Positions 7,004-15,493 of a stretch of 64,000 nucleotides of DNA are shown here, one piece after another (positions within the stretch are counted from its first letter, which is position 1; each line of letters begins with the position of its first letter). Where the stretch lies: contig JAKPNN010000008.1 of the NCBI GenBank assembly GCA_029548365.1, positions 18,701 to 82,700 of the forward strand. The letters run 5' to 3'. The notes under the pieces are model-generated. The model saw only the letters and a program-made list of their open reading frames with translations, did not search any database and had not been told where the DNA came from. The position numbers and the translations under genes were made by a program. This stretch comes from Chloroflexota bacterium (GTDB taxonomy: Bacteria > Chloroflexota > Anaerolineae > Anaerolineales > Anaerolineaceae).

Positions 7004-10000
7004 TTATTCCCCCTCCACAATTTTGATTTCCTCCTCGGTCAGTCCGTAGAGTTCGTACACCAGGCGGTCGATCTGGGCGTCGGTGGCGTCAATTTCGCGC
7101 TGCAGAAGTTGCTTCTCGTGTGGGGTTTGGGGAGTGCGTTTGTGGAGTTCTAACATATGTTCAACCAGTGACACAATACGCAAGTAACATTCATTATCAT
7201 AATTATTAGATAAGTTAATAACATGTATGGGTGTTCGTTTTAACACATTTCCATTTATTTCAAGTCCTACCCCTCGTCTTTTAGCATTGTGAGAAAACCA
7301 GTTCCATAATAATTTCGAATTCAATAACCCTGTTAGATAATAGATATTATCTTTTGTTTGTTCATAAGGTACAAAGACATTTACACTAAATGGCACATAA
7401 GTTTGCGCTAGTGCTGGAACGAAACTAGGTCGTTTTCCCATTTGTATTGATAATATTTTTGAAGATCTCCATAATGATTCCTCTCTTGGCCAATGAAGAT
7501 GCCACCATTTTATTGAACCTTTTTTTGTTTCCCTTCTTTCATCCATAATTGATTTAAATTGCCTGAGATGATCCTTGATAATTGGATAATTATTAATATT
7601 TGGGCAAGTCTCTTTAGTTGAATAAATAATAGAATACTTGGGATCATCTGATAAATAATATCTACCCATATCCTCCAACCTATAGTAGGTTCGTAAAAGG
7701 CGTTTTTCATTAAATGGAAGATTTAAATGGAAGATTTCTTCTTCAGATAAAACAAATACACCTTTTCCTATCATACTCTTTAGGTTATATTTCTCACTAG
7801 TTCTTTTATTTATTATTGATGGATTTTCAGCTATACCTTGCCTTATAGTTCCTAGATCCTCCAATGAAATTGAATTTTCCGAAATTTTTAAATATAATCC
7901 TCCTTGATATGGCATTATATTAATCTTGCCCTGGAAATATAGATGTTCTTTCTTTTTGGCAAATCTGTTGATTTTTCCCGATCCTGTAAAAAAAGGCTCA
8001 GCATTCTTTTCATTGGTTAATTCTATTAATTTTATTTCAGTTGTGGCTTCGTTATTTCTTCTTTTCCTCAATCTAAATATCATATGTTGTCCAGAAACAG
8101 AATTGAACACATTTGCCTTTCCTAAAAAGAAAATCTCTTCTATATGTGTTGTATCTTTTAATGTGTTAATCAATTTTTCTGATCCTGTCCCAGATATCCA
8201 ATAAGAATTAACAATGAATGATAATAATCCTTGATCACATAATATTTCTAATCCTCTATGGACAAAGTAATACCAAAAGTCCATCCGAGGTCTTCGATAT
8301 TTCTTTCCTAATGGGGATTTAGCAATTTCATCCATTAATTCTTTGTAATCTAGCTCTCTACGATACGGCGGATTGCCAATCACCGCATCAAAGCCACCTT
8401 TTGCAAACACCGCAGGGAAGCCCCTCTGCCAGTCAAAGGGATTGACGCGTTCAACCTCTTTTTCATCGCGGATGAGCTGCCCCTCAAAATAATCCCAGCC
8501 AATCAGCGAGTTGCCACACTTGATGTTATCCCCCAGGTCGGGCAGGGCGCGCTCAAAGCCCAGGCTCAGCTGCCCGGTCTCCTCCTCCAGCACCTTCAGC
8601 AGCAGGCTCAATTTGGTCACCTCCACCGCCTGCGCGTCGATATCCACCCCGTAGATATTGTTCAGCAGGATGCGTTTTTTCTCCTCGGTGGTCAGCCGCC
8701 AATCGCCCTCCGCCGTGTGGACCAGCGCCGGTTGTTTGCCGCGCGTCCACCCCTCGGGGTCGTGCCCCAGGTACCAGCTCTCGTGCCAGTCCAGCAAGTA
8801 CTGATAGGCGCCCAGCAAAAACGAGCCTGAACCGCAAGCCGGGTCAACGATCGTCAACTGGGCGGCCTCTTGCGGCGTTTTATCCTCCAGCAGCTTGCCC
8901 ACGGTATTTTCAACAATATAGTCCACAATGTACTTGGGGGTGTAATACACGCCGCCGGCTTTGCGCACCTCGGGCTTTTCCTCGATCTTCGCGTGGCGGG
9001 CGGGCGTCAGGCGGATCACCTTGCCTAAAAAGCGTTCATACACCTGCCCGAGGATCTCCACCGGGATTTCTTTAAACACATAGGGTGAGGGGTAATACAG
9101 GGAAAGGATGATCGTTTTAATCACCTTATCGTCAATCATCAGCCCGGGCGTGAAGGTGTCAACACTGTTGGGTTTGCCAACCTCAGGTCTAAAGTGGAAC
9201 AACCCGGAATTGTATTTTTGGTCTGCTTTCATATACAGGGCGACCAATTGTGGGTAGATCTCCTTGCCCTGGCTCAGCTCGAGCAGTTGGTTCTGGGGTT
9301 CAATGCCGCGATCTTCACAAATACGCAGGAAGATGACCCGACTGATGGTCATCTGCACAGCGTAGTTTAACTGGCGTTCGTTAGTGATTTGTTCATTGCG
9401 CAGGGCGATGTTGCGTGCCAACAGGGTACGCCAGGTTTCAATCTCCTGCAAAAAGGCATCATCCACCTTGATGGTGCCCTTTTTTGCGGTATTATCCTCG
9501 GCGTACTGATCAAAGGCGCCCTTGCGGATCGCATCAGGCGAAAAAATGCCCGCAATCTCATCCCAACGGTCGATATATTCATCATACCGGATGAACATCA
9601 CCCGCCCCGTAGCCGGGCTGTCGGTGGGTTTGGGTTTATTGCGGCAATCATAGACGGCAAAGCCCTCGAAATCGGTCAGGATGGAAAGTGGTAAGCCCAG
9701 GTTCCAGGCATACACCTTAAGCTGGTAGGCATATTCGCGGGTATTCTCGATATCCTCAGCGGGTTTTTTGGCTTCAACAAAGAACTTGCGCACCCCGCCC
9801 AGCCTGAAGGCATAATCAGGCGCTTTGGCATTCGGGCTGCCTTTGATGTGGATCGAATCCTCGTGGACAACCTCTCGGTACTGCACAGCATAACCCTGCT
9901 TGTTGGCTACATCCCAGCCAAGGGCTTCAAAGAAGGGGTTGAGAAATTCCTGGCGCAGTTGCGCTTCTAAATAAGCAGGCGATAGATAGGCGCGTTTGTG

Positions 10001-10048
10001 TTCTTCAAAGCGCTCAACAAGCTGGCGAACGACTTCCGGGGCAGGCAT
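7004..10048 (-). CDS. type IIG restriction-modification enzyme (nuclease + N6-adenine methylase)
   Basis: One 1014-residue chain combines cutting, methylation and recognition. The N-terminal nuclease shows a PD-(D/E)xK site: Pro77-Asp78 and Glu92-Ala-Lys94 in FVEAKKP. The methylase has DPACGSGSF (about residue 400) for S-adenosylmethionine and GNPPY (about 559-562) as the adenine-N6 catalytic motif, placing it in the Eco57I class. The rest, to about residue 965, is the target-recognition part. GGAGG lies 7 bases before the ATG. DNA coding for residues 565-965 (about 7144-8355) is strikingly AT-rich compared with both ends of the gene, suggesting an imported specificity module. No separate methylase, specificity or BREX genes are nearby, so it should be a solitary defence system. 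Confidence 0.88.
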   Translation of the reverse strand: MPAPEVVRQLVERFEEHKRAYLSPAYLEAQLRQEFLNPFFEALGWDVANKQGYAVQYREVVHEDSIHIKGSPNAKAPDYAFRLGGVRKFFVEAKKPAEDIENTREYAYQLKVYAWNLGLPLSILTDFEGFAVYDCRNKPKPTDSPATGRVMFIRYDEYIDRWDEIAGIFSPDAIRKGAFDQYAEDNTAKKGTIKVDDAFLQEIETWRTLLARNIALRNEQITNERQLNYAVQMTISRVIFLRICEDRGIEPQNQLLELSQGKEIYPQLVALYMKADQKYNSGLFHFRPEVGKPNSVDTFTPGLMIDDKVIKTIILSLYYPSPYVFKEIPVEILGQVYERFLGKVIRLTPARHAKIEEKPEVRKAGGVYYTPKYIVDYIVENTVGKLLEDKTPQEAAQLTIVDPACGSGSFLLGAYQYLLDWHESWYLGHDPEGWTRGKQPALVHTAEGDWRLTTEEKKRILLNNIYGVDIDAQAVEVTKLSLLLKVLEEETGQLSLGFERALPDLGDNIKCGNSLIGWDYFEGQLIRDEKEVERVNPFDWQRGFPAVFAKGGFDAVIGNPPYRRELDYKELMDEIAKSPLGKKYRRPRMDFWYYFVHRGLEILCDQGLLSFIVNSYWISGTGSEKLINTLKDTTHIEEIFFLGKANVFNSVSGQHMIFRLRKRRNNEATTEIKLIELTNEKNAEPFFTGSGKINRFAKKKEHLYFQGKINIMPYQGGLYLKISENSISLEDLGTIRQGIAENPSIINKRTSEKYNLKSMIGKGVFVLSEEEIFHLNLPFNEKRLLRTYYRLEDMGRYYLSDDPKYSIIYSTKETCPNINNYPIIKDHLRQFKSIMDERRETKKGSIKWWHLHWPREESLWRSSKILSIQMGKRPSFVPALAQTYVPFSVNVFVPYEQTKDNIYYLTGLLNSKLLWNWFSHNAKRRGVGLEINGNVLKRTPIHVINLSNNYDNECYLRIVSLVEHMLELHKRTPQTPHEKQLLQREIDATDAQIDRLVYELYGLTEEEIKIVEGE

Positions 10049-10438
10049 GGCTTTCCTCCGTTTTTCACGTGCGGTTAGTGTTATTTTAACATGAAATCAT
10101 GCGACTCTTAGCGCCATTTGGCAGTCAAAATCAAACCCCTCAAAGACCCATCCTGCAGATCACCGCTTCACATCGGCGCAGGTGGAGATGCCGCCGATGA
10201 TCAAGGCACCTGGGTGTCAAAAAGTGCTTCGCAAAGCCTTGCCCACATTCAGGGTTTTTGTCAACAATCTTTTTTATAAATGACCATTACAGAACTTCAA
10301 TGGTTGTTAAATTTACAATAATCTTTTTTCGAAATTATCTATTAACAGATTGACATAAAATTTAATTCTCAATTATAATGTTCTCAAGTGTAATTTTTTT
10401 CCAAGATTTGGCTATCAAATGCCAGGAAGGCTCATTTT
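10049..10438. other. AT-rich intergenic region with promoter for the secreted peptidase
   Basis: Divergent spacer. Bases 10100-10260 are of ordinary composition with no supported gene; 10270-10438 are AT-rich and hold the promoter described separately. A short open stretch on the minus strand around 10150-10220 is only some 17 codons and is not called. Confidence 0.4.
10350..10379 (+). promoter_or_regulatory. sigma-70-type promoter for the C39-like peptidase gene
   Basis: TTGACA at 10350-10355 and TATAAT at 10374-10379 are separated by 18 bases, both exact consensus hexamers. Transcription would start near 10386, leaving a leader of about 50 bases before the ATG at 10439. Confidence 0.75.
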
Positions 10439-12697
10439 ATGAAGAAATCACTCTTTTCCCTGATTCTATTATTTATTGTCCTTTCTCTAAGCGTTCCCAA
10501 TCAATTGATGTTTGTGCAAGCCGAACCATCGGCGCAAATGGATTCCCCGGATGAAGAAATAAGTACCCTGCCCGATGGCGCTGTGATCACATCCATTGAA
10601 GAGGTCAATCCTTACTTTACAGTGGAAAATTATATTCTGACTGATGGCACCCGCCTTTCAAGAGGCATTATCAATGGCCCTTCCAAGCCCCCCGCTGGTT
10701 ATGAAGCCGAACGAGAGGCATCCATCCAACCCCTCCCCAGCCGGGGAACCATACCCGATTTCCCATCATACAACTGGGTGTTTGGCTGTTCGGCGGTGTC
10801 AGGGGCGATGATCGCTGCCTATTACGACCGGAACGGGTATCCCAACATGTACGCTGGCCCAACGAATAGCGGCGTGATGCCAATTACAAATACCTCTTGG
10901 GGAACCTGGTCCGATGGTTATGAAAACTATCCCAACAACCCGCTGGTTGCTTCAAAAAATGGGGTGGACGGGCGCTCAAGCCGCGGCTCAATTGATGATT
11001 ATTGGGTTCGTTATGGCAGCTCAGCGAATGACCCCTACATCACGAACGGTTGGTCTCAGCACGCCTGGGGTACCGCCATTGGCGACTTCATGAAGACCAG
11101 CCAATCAGCTTATGGGAACACAGACGGCTCAACATCGTTTTGGAACTACACAAGCCATCCTGCTAAGTATACCTGCGCCACAATGGAAACAGAATCAGCT
11201 GGTGGTGGAAAGATGATTTCCGAGGTTGATGGAACCTACGGCAGGAAACTTTTCTATGAAGCGCGCGGCTATACCGTCACGGAGTGTTACAACCAAAGAA
11301 CAGATGTTGCGGGTGGATTTTCACTGGCCAATTTCCAGGCCGAGATTGACGCCGGGCACCCGGTGATGATCAATGTTGAGGGACATACGATGGTCGGTTA
11401 CGGTTATGAAGGTTCCACGATCTACATCCGTGACACCTGGGATTCTGACCCGAGTGAAACCTACACCATGCCCTGGGGCGGATATTACCAAGATATGAAA
11501 ATGTATGCCGTCAGCGTGGTCAAGCTGGCGCCAATTACCTCTCCGCCTGCCGTCCCAACTGGAGTTGCTGCCAGCGATGGGACATATACAGATAAAGTTC
11601 GGGTCACCTGGAACGCGAGCAATGGCGCCACCTATTATAGGGTGTTTAGAAATACCAGCAATACCCACACGGGTGAAACCGTGCTGGTCAGCAACCATCC
11701 CGCCAGCCCCTTTGATGACACCACAGCAACGCCGGGTACATCCTATTATTACTGGGTTAAATCCTGCAATACGGTGGGGTGTTCAGATTACTCAATTGTT
11801 GATACAGGGTATCGCGCGGTCAGTATGACAACTCCTGCACCGCCCAGCGGGGTAGACGCCAGTTTTGGGACATATACCAACAAGGTACGAGTATCCTGGA
11901 ACCCAAGCGATGGCGCCGCCTATTATCAGGTGTTTAGAAATACCAGCAATACCCATGGGGGTGAGGTCGTGTTGGTCAGCAACCATCCTGCCAGTCCTTT
12001 TGATGACACCACAACAACGCCGGGTATATCCTATTATTACTGGGTTAAAGCCTGTAATGCGGTAGGGTGTTCAAATTATTCAAGTTCTGCCATTGGGAAG
12101 CTCGGCACCTCGACAGGTTTTGAGCTCTTCGTGCCATTGATCATCAACGGTGGTGGTAGTCAGACTTATCCTCTCCGGAACGGAAATTTTGAGGCTGGTC
12201 GCGATGGAAGTTGGACAGAATACTCAAACTATAGTGAACCGATTATTGTTCAATTTCAACCTGGTATAGTGCATAGTGGGGTTTGGGCGGCCTGGATGGG
12301 TGGATTACACAATAGCGTTGACCGCTTATCCCAAACGGTCACAATCCCAACTTCAACACCTTACCTGCATTTTTGGTACTGGATTGTTTCAGATGATGTC
12401 TGTGGTTTTGATTATGCCCGGGTGAAGGTTAACGGCACAACAATAAAAACCTTCGATCTCTGCGTTGCTAACAATACCGGAAAGTGGGTATCCTCAGTAG
12501 TGAATCTTTCCGGCTATAAAGGCAGCACAGTTACCCTGATGTTTGAAGAGACCACAGATGGCTCACTTATATCAAATTTTTACCTGGATGATGTTTCCCT
12601 GTCCTCACGCGGTACAGCAGCGACGAGTAACCCCATCCAGAGTGAAATCCACTTTGATGGTACAACCAACAGGCTTCAGTTTGGTGAATCGAAGTAA
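10439..12697 (+). CDS. secreted C39-like peptidase with two FN3 domains
   Basis: A 752-residue exported protein. Residues 1-28 form a signal peptide (basic start, long hydrophobic core, cut near VQA). The papain-like domain at about 105-360 resembles peptidase C39-like proteins: Cys117 in FGCSAVSGAMIAAYYD, His in VEGHTMVGYGYE near 315, and Asp in IYIRDTWD near 334. Two fibronectin type III repeats follow (about 365-555), nearly identical to each other. A C-terminal beta-sandwich starting at NGNFEAG (about 580-730) resembles carbohydrate-binding or jelly-roll modules. It probably acts on protein or peptide substrates outside the cell or on its surface; the substrate is unknown. It has its own promoter and stands alone. 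Confidence 0.78.
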   Translation: MKKSLFSLILLFIVLSLSVPNQLMFVQAEPSAQMDSPDEEISTLPDGAVITSIEEVNPYFTVENYILTDGTRLSRGIINGPSKPPAGYEAEREASIQPLPSRGTIPDFPSYNWVFGCSAVSGAMIAAYYDRNGYPNMYAGPTNSGVMPITNTSWGTWSDGYENYPNNPLVASKNGVDGRSSRGSIDDYWVRYGSSANDPYITNGWSQHAWGTAIGDFMKTSQSAYGNTDGSTSFWNYTSHPAKYTCATMETESAGGGKMISEVDGTYGRKLFYEARGYTVTECYNQRTDVAGGFSLANFQAEIDAGHPVMINVEGHTMVGYGYEGSTIYIRDTWDSDPSETYTMPWGGYYQDMKMYAVSVVKLAPITSPPAVPTGVAASDGTYTDKVRVTWNASNGATYYRVFRNTSNTHTGETVLVSNHPASPFDDTTATPGTSYYYWVKSCNTVGCSDYSIVDTGYRAVSMTTPAPPSGVDASFGTYTNKVRVSWNPSDGAAYYQVFRNTSNTHGGEVVLVSNHPASPFDDTTTTPGISYYYWVKACNAVGCSNYSSSAIGKLGTSTGFELFVPLIINGGGSQTYPLRNGNFEAGRDGSWTEYSNYSEPIIVQFQPGIVHSGVWAAWMGGLHNSVDRLSQTVTIPTSTPYLHFWYWIVSDDVCGFDYARVKVNGTTIKTFDLCVANNTGKWVSSVVNLSGYKGSTVTLMFEETTDGSLISNFYLDDVSLSSRGTAATSNPIQSEIHFDGTTNRLQFGESK
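11549..12090 (+). repeat. two-copy FN3-coding direct repeat (288-base period)
   Basis: The two fibronectin domains are coded by closely similar DNA offset by exactly 288 bases (96 codons). For example GACATATAC occurs at 11581 and 11869, and TGTTTAGAAATACCAGCAAT occurs in both copies. Identity is high at silent positions as well, pointing to a recent duplication inside the gene. Confidence 0.75.
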
Positions 12698-12762
12698 TTA
12701 ACGAATTGTTCACAAAGAAGAATGCTCATAGAGCAGATTTATCGGTAAATCGTATCACCAGG

Positions 12763-12800
12763 GGCAGGATTGAGAGGAGCTAAATCCTCTCAATCCTGCC
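12763..12800 (+). terminator. perfect 16-bp hairpin after the peptidase gene
   Basis: GGCAGGATTGAGAGGA at 12763-12778 is followed by a 6-base loop and its exact reverse complement at 12785-12800. It lies 66 bases after the stop codon. There is no T-run after it in either direction, so it is a strong RNA hairpin but not a textbook intrinsic terminator. Confidence 0.55.
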
Positions 12801-13083
12801 TCATGTGCCAAAATACTAATTTTTCAGTAGAATCTTTTAATAATAATCAACGTGTGAATCCCAACTGATAGGCTTGGCAGCAGCGCCCAAAATATCCACA
12901 ACAGATTTTATCAACACATCAGCCCGAGCTATTACTCTAAAAAGGGGGGTTTTTAGAAAATCTCGACCTTAATCCGACTACTCTAGCAAGCTCTCAATTC
13001 TTCCGCCTGCCAGCTTGAAGGTGATTATCGAATCCAGCAATCCAAATCTGCAGAAAGTGTCACGGGTATGGGTTAAAGACAAA
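12801..13083. other. intergenic region, convergent genes
   Basis: About 280 bases with no supported gene or RNA. A frame on the minus strand is open for roughly 43 codons (about 12960-12835) but lacks a start and a ribosome site, so it is at most a vestige. Confidence 0.35.
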
Positions 13084-13107
13084 CCCCCAGGCGAGTGTGC
13101 CTGGGGG
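13084..13107 (-). terminator. intrinsic terminator of the sugar ABC operon
   Basis: CCCCCAGGC (13084-13092) and GCCTGGGGG (13099-13107) form a 9-bp GC-rich stem with a 6-base loop. Read on the minus strand the stem is followed by TTTGTCTTT. It sits 41 bases beyond the stop codon of the binding-protein gene, the last gene of that operon. Confidence 0.75.
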
Positions 13108-13147
13108 CAGGTCGTTAATTGGATTCTGCGATTAAAACCTGGTAAAA

Positions 13148-14524
13148 CTACTGCGAAATTTCTGCAACCAGGTCATTGGCGGTTACCGTCAGCCTGGCCA
13201 GGATTTCTTCAATCTCAGCCTGGGAGGTAGCGTTGTGAAGTTCCGCAGAAAAATCGTTGATTGCCCGCCGCACTGAAGACCAGGCGGGGAACGTCTGTGG
13301 TTCTGATGGGCCAATGGCGGCCAGTCTCACACCGGATTCCCATACGGGATTTGCCAGGGCATAATCTGCCAACAGGGCTTCGGTGGAGTACTGGGTGCCG
13401 TAATAGCCGCTGGCGGGTATCCAGCGCGCCTGGATTTCAGGCGAGGTTAGCCATTTGACGAACAGCCACGAAGCCATTTCTCGCTGCTGTGTGCTTGGGA
13501 TGACGCCCAGCATCTGCTGAAAAGCATTTACGGCCAGGGTTCCATCCGGGCCCGGGGCAGCAATCCAACCCCAGACATCATCGTTGTCGGCTTCTTCGAA
13601 AGCGGCCTCGTAAAAAGGCGCACCAGCGGTAGAGCTCATGGTGATGATAGCCCTGCGTTGGCCCTGTTCAGGATTGGGGTAGCTTTCCGTCTGCCAGGCG
13701 CAGCCCTCGTTTTTCAGATCCAAAAGATACATGGAGGTATCGATTGCTTCCTGGGTGTTGAAGTCATAGGCATCACCAGCATCATTGAGTTCCTTGCCGC
13801 CAAAAGCATACAACATGTGAAGCCAGTTAGTGGTGTTGGGGAAATACACGATACCGCCCGTACCGGCAAAATCGCCGCCAATGGCATCATTATCAGCGGC
13901 TGCTGCGCAAACCAGCTCCTTCAGCTCTGCAGATGTGGTGGGAGGTTCATCAAAACCTAATTCCTCTGCCCAGGTGAAGTTATACACCAGCACATTGGCA
14001 GACTGGGTCATCGGGTAAGCAATCCAGGAGCCATCGGGCGCGCTTCCAGCTTCTCTCAAGTGGGGGTACAGGTCTGCCTGTTGTTCTGCGGTTAACCCGT
14101 ACTCTGCATCATCAATATAGGGATTCAAATCTGCGACAAATCCAACAGAATACCAGTCCGCCAGGGCATTGGTATAGGCCATCACCACATCTGGCAAATC
14201 ACCAGATTGAATACCGGCATTAACCTTATCTTCAATATCACTGTAACTACCCTGATTGAGGGAATCGACGACGATACCATAGGGATTGTCTGCATTGAAC
14301 TCATCCACCAGGGCCTGCAAAGCATCACCGGGCGCATCAGAATAAACGTGCCAGAATTGAACCGTCACACCTTCAAAGGGAGGCACTTCTTCAACCACAG
14401 GTTCTTCAACCACGGGTTCCTCAACCACGGGCTCCTCGACTGGCGGTGTTTCAGTTGGGGCGCACGCTGCCAGTACCAGGGAAAACAATATCAAAATCGA
14501 TAGTAAAACGCTTAACTTTTTCAT
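13148..14524 (-). CDS. ABC sugar-binding lipoprotein (family 1 solute-binding)
   Basis: A 458-residue exported lipoprotein: residues 1-20 are a signal sequence ending in the lipobox LAAC, with Cys21 as the lipid anchor. A Pro/Glu/Val linker with repeated PVVEE units follows. The remainder has the family 1 extracellular solute-binding pattern, for example VTVQFWHVYSDAPGDALQAL at the start and WLFVKWLTSPEIQARW near the end. It captures a sugar or oligosaccharide for the two permeases encoded just upstream. It is the last gene of the minus-strand operon, 102 bases after the second permease, with an intrinsic terminator behind it. The sugar cannot be read from sequence. Confidence 0.85.
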   Translation of the reverse strand: MKKLSVLLSILILFSLVLAACAPTETPPVEEPVVEEPVVEEPVVEEVPPFEGVTVQFWHVYSDAPGDALQALVDEFNADNPYGIVVDSLNQGSYSDIEDKVNAGIQSGDLPDVVMAYTNALADWYSVGFVADLNPYIDDAEYGLTAEQQADLYPHLREAGSAPDGSWIAYPMTQSANVLVYNFTWAEELGFDEPPTTSAELKELVCAAAADNDAIGGDFAGTGGIVYFPNTTNWLHMLYAFGGKELNDAGDAYDFNTQEAIDTSMYLLDLKNEGCAWQTESYPNPEQGQRRAIITMSSTAGAPFYEAAFEEADNDDVWGWIAAPGPDGTLAVNAFQQMLGVIPSTQQREMASWLFVKWLTSPEIQARWIPASGYYGTQYSTEALLADYALANPVWESGVRLAAIGPSEPQTFPAWSSVRRAINDFSAELHNATSQAEIEEILARLTVTANDLVAEISQ

Positions 14525-14626
14525 GAAATTATCAACTCCTCTAAGTCATTATTTGTCTTGACAAAATACGAATATCGTCTTTGTTTTATATCAGGCCTAT
14601 CAACCTCCTCTCAAAAATCGTGACTG

Positions 14627-15493
14627 TTAACCTTTCAATCCTGACCGAGCAATGCTATCTGTGAATTGCCGTTGGGTAAAGAAATAAATGATCAGGATTG
14701 GGATAATGGTGATAAAAGCGCCTGCCATCGTTAGATTGAGCAGTTGCCCGGCTTCATCCACAAAGTTCATCAGACCTACGGAAATTGGTCGCCAATCCGG
14801 TGTGTTCGTCACCAGCATCGGCCAGGCGAGTGAATTCCATGTGCCGATAAAGGATAAAACCAAAATAACCATCAACGGAGCTTTGGACAAAGGCAGCACC
14901 ACCTGGAACAGGAAGCGCAAATGTCCAGCCCCGTCGATTTGCGCGGCGTCAAATAGCTCATTGGGTACCTGCGCAAAGAATTGCTTGAGTAAAAAGATCG
15001 AGAAAATACTGCCCATAAACGGGATCGTCAGTGCGGGCCAGTTGTTAATCCACGGGATCGGACCGATGCGTCCCAACCAGGTTACCGTGAGGAAATTCGG
15101 GATGATCAACACCATCGCCGGGATCATGATCGTGCTCAACATAATGCCGAAGATCAGGTCTCGCCCGGGAAATTCCATGCGGGCAAAGGCATAGGCGGCA
15201 AAAACGCTGAACGTAATTTCACCGGATAGGGTAATTAAGGTAATTAACAGGCTGTTGACAAAGTATTGTGAGAACTCCGCCCGCTGCCAGGCAATTACGT
15301 AGTTCTCAAATTTTAAGGAAGAGGGAAAAAAAGCTGTTCCCAGGGCTTCTCCCAGGGTCATCAAAGAAGTTGAAATCATCCAGATGAAGGGGAGCAACGA
15401 GATGAAGGCGCCGACGAATAAGATAATGTAGGTGATCACCTTACGGCGCGTTGAAACGGAGAAAGAATGTTTTTTAATTTTCTTATTATCCAT
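14627..15493 (-). CDS. carbohydrate ABC transporter permease, MalG type
   Basis: A 288-residue inner-membrane permease with six hydrophobic helices. The ATPase-docking EAA loop is in [20 protein letters not shown], followed by PLSKAPL, as in the MalG/UgpE family. Its ATG overlaps the last 8 bases of the preceding MalF-like gene, so the two are translationally coupled and should form a heterodimeric channel. The family's usual length is about 275-300, so nothing is missing. No ATPase gene is present in the operon; a shared MsmX-like ATPase elsewhere is likely (inference from family knowledge). Confidence 0.87.
   Translation of the reverse strand: MDNKKIKKHSFSVSTRRKVITYIILFVGAFISLLPFIWMISTSLMTLGEALGTAFFPSSLKFENYVIAWQRAEFSQYFVNSLLITLITLSGEITFSVFAAYAFARMEFPGRDLIFGIMLSTIMIPAMVLIIPNFLTVTWLGRIGPIPWINNWPALTIPFMGSIFSIFLLKQFFAQVPNELFDAAQIDGAGHLRFLFQVVLPLSKAPLMVILVLSFIGTWNSLAWPMLVTNTPDWRPISVGLMNFVDEAGQLLNLTMAGAFITIIPILIIYFFTQRQFTDSIARSGLKG

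Noticed and set aside
7004..10048. BREX PglX or type I HsdM methylase
   Set aside because: The nuclease motif is in the same chain and no BREX, HsdS or HsdR partner is nearby, so a single-chain type IIG enzyme fits better.
10145..10225. Short minus-strand stretch reading GALIIGGISTCADVKR
   Set aside because: It looks like a protein end but is only about 17 codons between stops; chance cannot be excluded.
12835..12960. Minus-strand frame of about 43 codons as a gene remnant
   Set aside because: No start, no ribosome site and no recognisable similarity; too short to support.
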